DNA of 64,000 bases, from assembly GCF_900101335.1 (NCBI RefSeq), contig NZ_FNKA01000002.1:620001-684000 (forward strand), in the 5' to 3' direction. Position 1 is the stretch's first letter, and each line of letters starts with the position of its first letter. The notes under the pieces are model-generated. The model saw only the letters and a list, made by a program, of their open reading frames with translations, did no database searches and was not told the DNA's origin. The translations under genes were made by a program, and so were the position numbers. The stretch comes from Quadrisphaera sp. DSM 44207 (GTDB lineage: Bacteria; Actinomycetota; Actinomycetes; Actinomycetales; Quadrisphaeraceae). This document shows positions 62,746 through 64,000 of this stretch, piece after piece.

Positions 62746-63965
62746 GGGCCGAGCCAGCGCGAGAGCAGCCGGTGGGCCAGCGGGTCCTCGCGCACCCCGG
62801 CCCGCGCCCCGGCGCGCGCGGCCGGTGCCGCCGCGCCCGCGCCCGTACCCGTGCCCGCCCCCGTGCCCGCCACCGTCTCGTAGACGGCGAGGACCTCCTC
62901 GGCCACGCGCGACCAGTCGTAGCGGCGCACGGCCGCGGACGCGGCCGCGACCAGGGCGCGCCGGCGCGGGACGTCGTCGAGGAGCTCGAGCACCGCGCGG
63001 GCGAGGCCGCGGGGGTCCCCCACGGGCGCGAGCGCGCCGAGGCGCCCGCCGTCCAGGACCCGCCCGAAGGACGGCAGCGCGCTCGCGACGACCGCCGTGC
63101 CCGCGCTCATCGCCTCCAGGAGCACGATGCCGAAGCTCTCCCCGGCCGTCTGCGGGGCGACGTAGGCGTCGACGGAGGACAGCAGCGCCGCCTTGTCCGC
63201 GTCGGAGACGGGGCCGAGCAGCTCCAGGGCGTCCGCGTGCTCCCCGGCGAGCGCCCGCGCCTGCTCCGGGTCCCCCCGCCCGGCCACGAGCAGGCGCAGC
63301 CCCGGACGCGCCGCCCGCAGCGCGGGCAGGGCGGCGGCGAGGACGGCGAAGCCCTTGCGGGGCTCCTCCAGGCGGCCGAGGAAGGCGAGCGTGGGCGCCG
63401 CCGGCGTGCCCTGCCACGACGGGCGCGGGCGGGCGCGGGCGAAGGCGTCGACGTCCACGCCGTTGGGGATCACCACGGCGTCGCCGCCCAGGTGCTCGAC
63501 GAGGGTGCGCCGGGCGTCCTCGCTGACGGCGATGCGGGCGCTGACCTTCTCCAGGCTCGGCAGCACGAGGGGGGAGGCCGCCTGCAGAGCGCGCGAGCGC
63601 AGCTGGGAGGTGTGGAAGGTCGCCACGAGCGGGCCCTCGGCCGCCCACAGGGCCAGCAGGGCGGCGCTGGGGGTGATCGGCTCGTGCAGGTGCAGGACGT
63701 CGAAGCCGCCCTCGGCGAGCCACCGGCGCACCCGCAGGGCGGTGACCGGCCCGAACGTCAGGCGCGCGACCGAGCCGTTGTACGGAACGGCGACCGCGCG
63801 CCCCGCCGGGGCCACGTACGGGGGCACCGGGGTCTCCTCGTCCGCCGGCGCGAGGACGGAGACGTCGTGGCCGCGGGCGATGAGGTGCTCGGCCAGGTCG
63901 CGCACGTGCCCCTGCACGCCCCCCGGCACGTCGAAGGAGTAGGGGCAGACGACGCCGATCCTCAC
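62742..63965 (-). CDS. pimA: Phosphatidyl-myo-inositol mannosyltransferase PimA
   Basis: GT4-family transferase that adds the first mannose to phosphatidylinositol on the inner face of the membrane. The 407-residue protein starts VRIGVVCPYSFDVPGGVQGHVRDLAEHLIARGH and has FDVLHLHEPITPSAALLAL, VATFHTSQLRSRALQ and VVIPNGVDVDAFARARP. The GT4 donor site follows: RLEEPRKGF, then APQTAGESFGIVLLEAMSAGTAVVAS. A low-complexity Ala/Gly/Thr stretch precedes the C-terminal LLSRWLGP. GTG 63965 overlaps the upstream stop. Confidence 0.94.
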   Translation of the reverse strand: MRIGVVCPYSFDVPGGVQGHVRDLAEHLIARGHDVSVLAPADEETPVPPYVAPAGRAVAVPYNGSVARLTFGPVTALRVRRWLAEGGFDVLHLHEPITPSAALLALWAAEGPLVATFHTSQLRSRALQAASPLVLPSLEKVSARIAVSEDARRTLVEHLGGDAVVIPNGVDVDAFARARPRPSWQGTPAAPTLAFLGRLEEPRKGFAVLAAALPALRAARPGLRLLVAGRGDPEQARALAGEHADALELLGPVSDADKAALLSSVDAYVAPQTAGESFGIVLLEAMSAGTAVVASALPSFGRVLDGGRLGALAPVGDPRGLARAVLELLDDVPRRRALVAAASAAVRRYDWSRVAEEVLAVYETVAGTGAGTGTGAGAAAPAARAGARAGVREDPLAHRLLSRWLGP

Positions 63966-64000
63966 GGCGACCTCACGACGCGGCCCGGCGGTCGGCGTCG
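63962..64000 (-). CDS. C-terminal fragment of the gene upstream of pimA
   Basis: The last 12 codons before a TGA that overlaps the pimA GTG; the reverse strand reads RRRPPGRVVRSP and stops. In actinobacteria the gene at this position is patA, the phosphatidylinositol mannoside acyltransferase; too little is present here to identify it. Confidence 0.4.
   Translation of the reverse strand, partial: RRRPPGRVVRSP

Overview
The window reads as chromosomal DNA from a very GC-rich actinobacterium. Start codons are often GTG, adjacent genes are commonly fused by 4-base GTGA overlaps, and the gene order (pimA / pdxS / pdxT / yebC / ruvCAB / yajC-secDF / apt / rel / ppi / hisS / aspS / rarA / rpsD / alaS / ruvX / mltG / aroE) is the conserved actinobacterial backbone. 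PimA implies phosphatidylinositol mannosides. Retraction-type type IV pili, an EAL protein and WhiG/FliA-like promoter motifs fit a motile-spore lineage such as Kineosporiaceae (Kineococcus or Quadrisphaera-like). The genus is an inference. No rRNA, tRNA, insertion sequence or CRISPR array was recognised.

Layout. 1-5.5 kb: a surface motility block on the minus strand (prepilin running off the left edge, HDOD protein, PilC, PilT, a DUF1059 protein, an EAL-domain protein). Each transcription unit is preceded by a near-identical CTCAAG-N14/15-(G/T)CCGA(T/C) element. 5.6-16 kb: the aroE-mltG-ruvX-alaS-DUF6167-DUF948-rpsD-rarA housekeeping run, interrupted by a plus-strand MFS transporter and a remnant of a DUF559/AbiEi-like gene. 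16-23.6 kb, plus strand: alpha/beta hydrolase, MMPL transporter, a MoxR-type ATPase with its VWA partner, and a hemerythrin protein. 23.7-29 kb: aspS, a SAM-IV riboswitch controlling a MetE-like methyltransferase, an aldo/keto reductase and MmuM. 29.06-30.5 kb: a compositionally different islet encoding a secreted Cys-containing protein and a small two-helix membrane protein. 30.6-36.2 kb: phosphotransferase, hisS, metallo-hydrolase, then cyclophilin and DUF349 on the plus strand. 36.2-40.6 kb: a CYP152-type peroxygenase, an orphan AbiEi-like gene that runs antisense into rel, and rel itself. 40.8-51.4 kb: a three-gene envelope-stress-like operon, then apt, secF, secD, yajC, ruvB, ruvA, ruvC, yebC and pdxT.

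51.4-55.6 kb is an insertion (kynureninase, PTH2-type protein, TraR/DksA, methyltransferase, ABM monooxygenase, Uma2) that separates pdxT from pdxS. After pdxS comes a tightly coupled plus-strand operon, bioY - AMP-forming acyl ligase - thiolase - bioM - bioN. This is a biotin-type ECF transporter with two acyl-CoA enzymes embedded in it. The window closes with MOSC, Nudix and LemA-like genes, pimA, and the last codons of the gene upstream of pimA.

The most unusual signals are the four matching WhiG/FliA-type promoters tying the pilus genes to the EAL and DUF1059 genes; the bioY-ligase-thiolase-bioMN operon, whose thiolase has its second catalytic Cys displaced by one residue; the secreted-protein/membrane-protein islet at 29.4-30.5 kb; and several long perfect palindromes between convergent genes.
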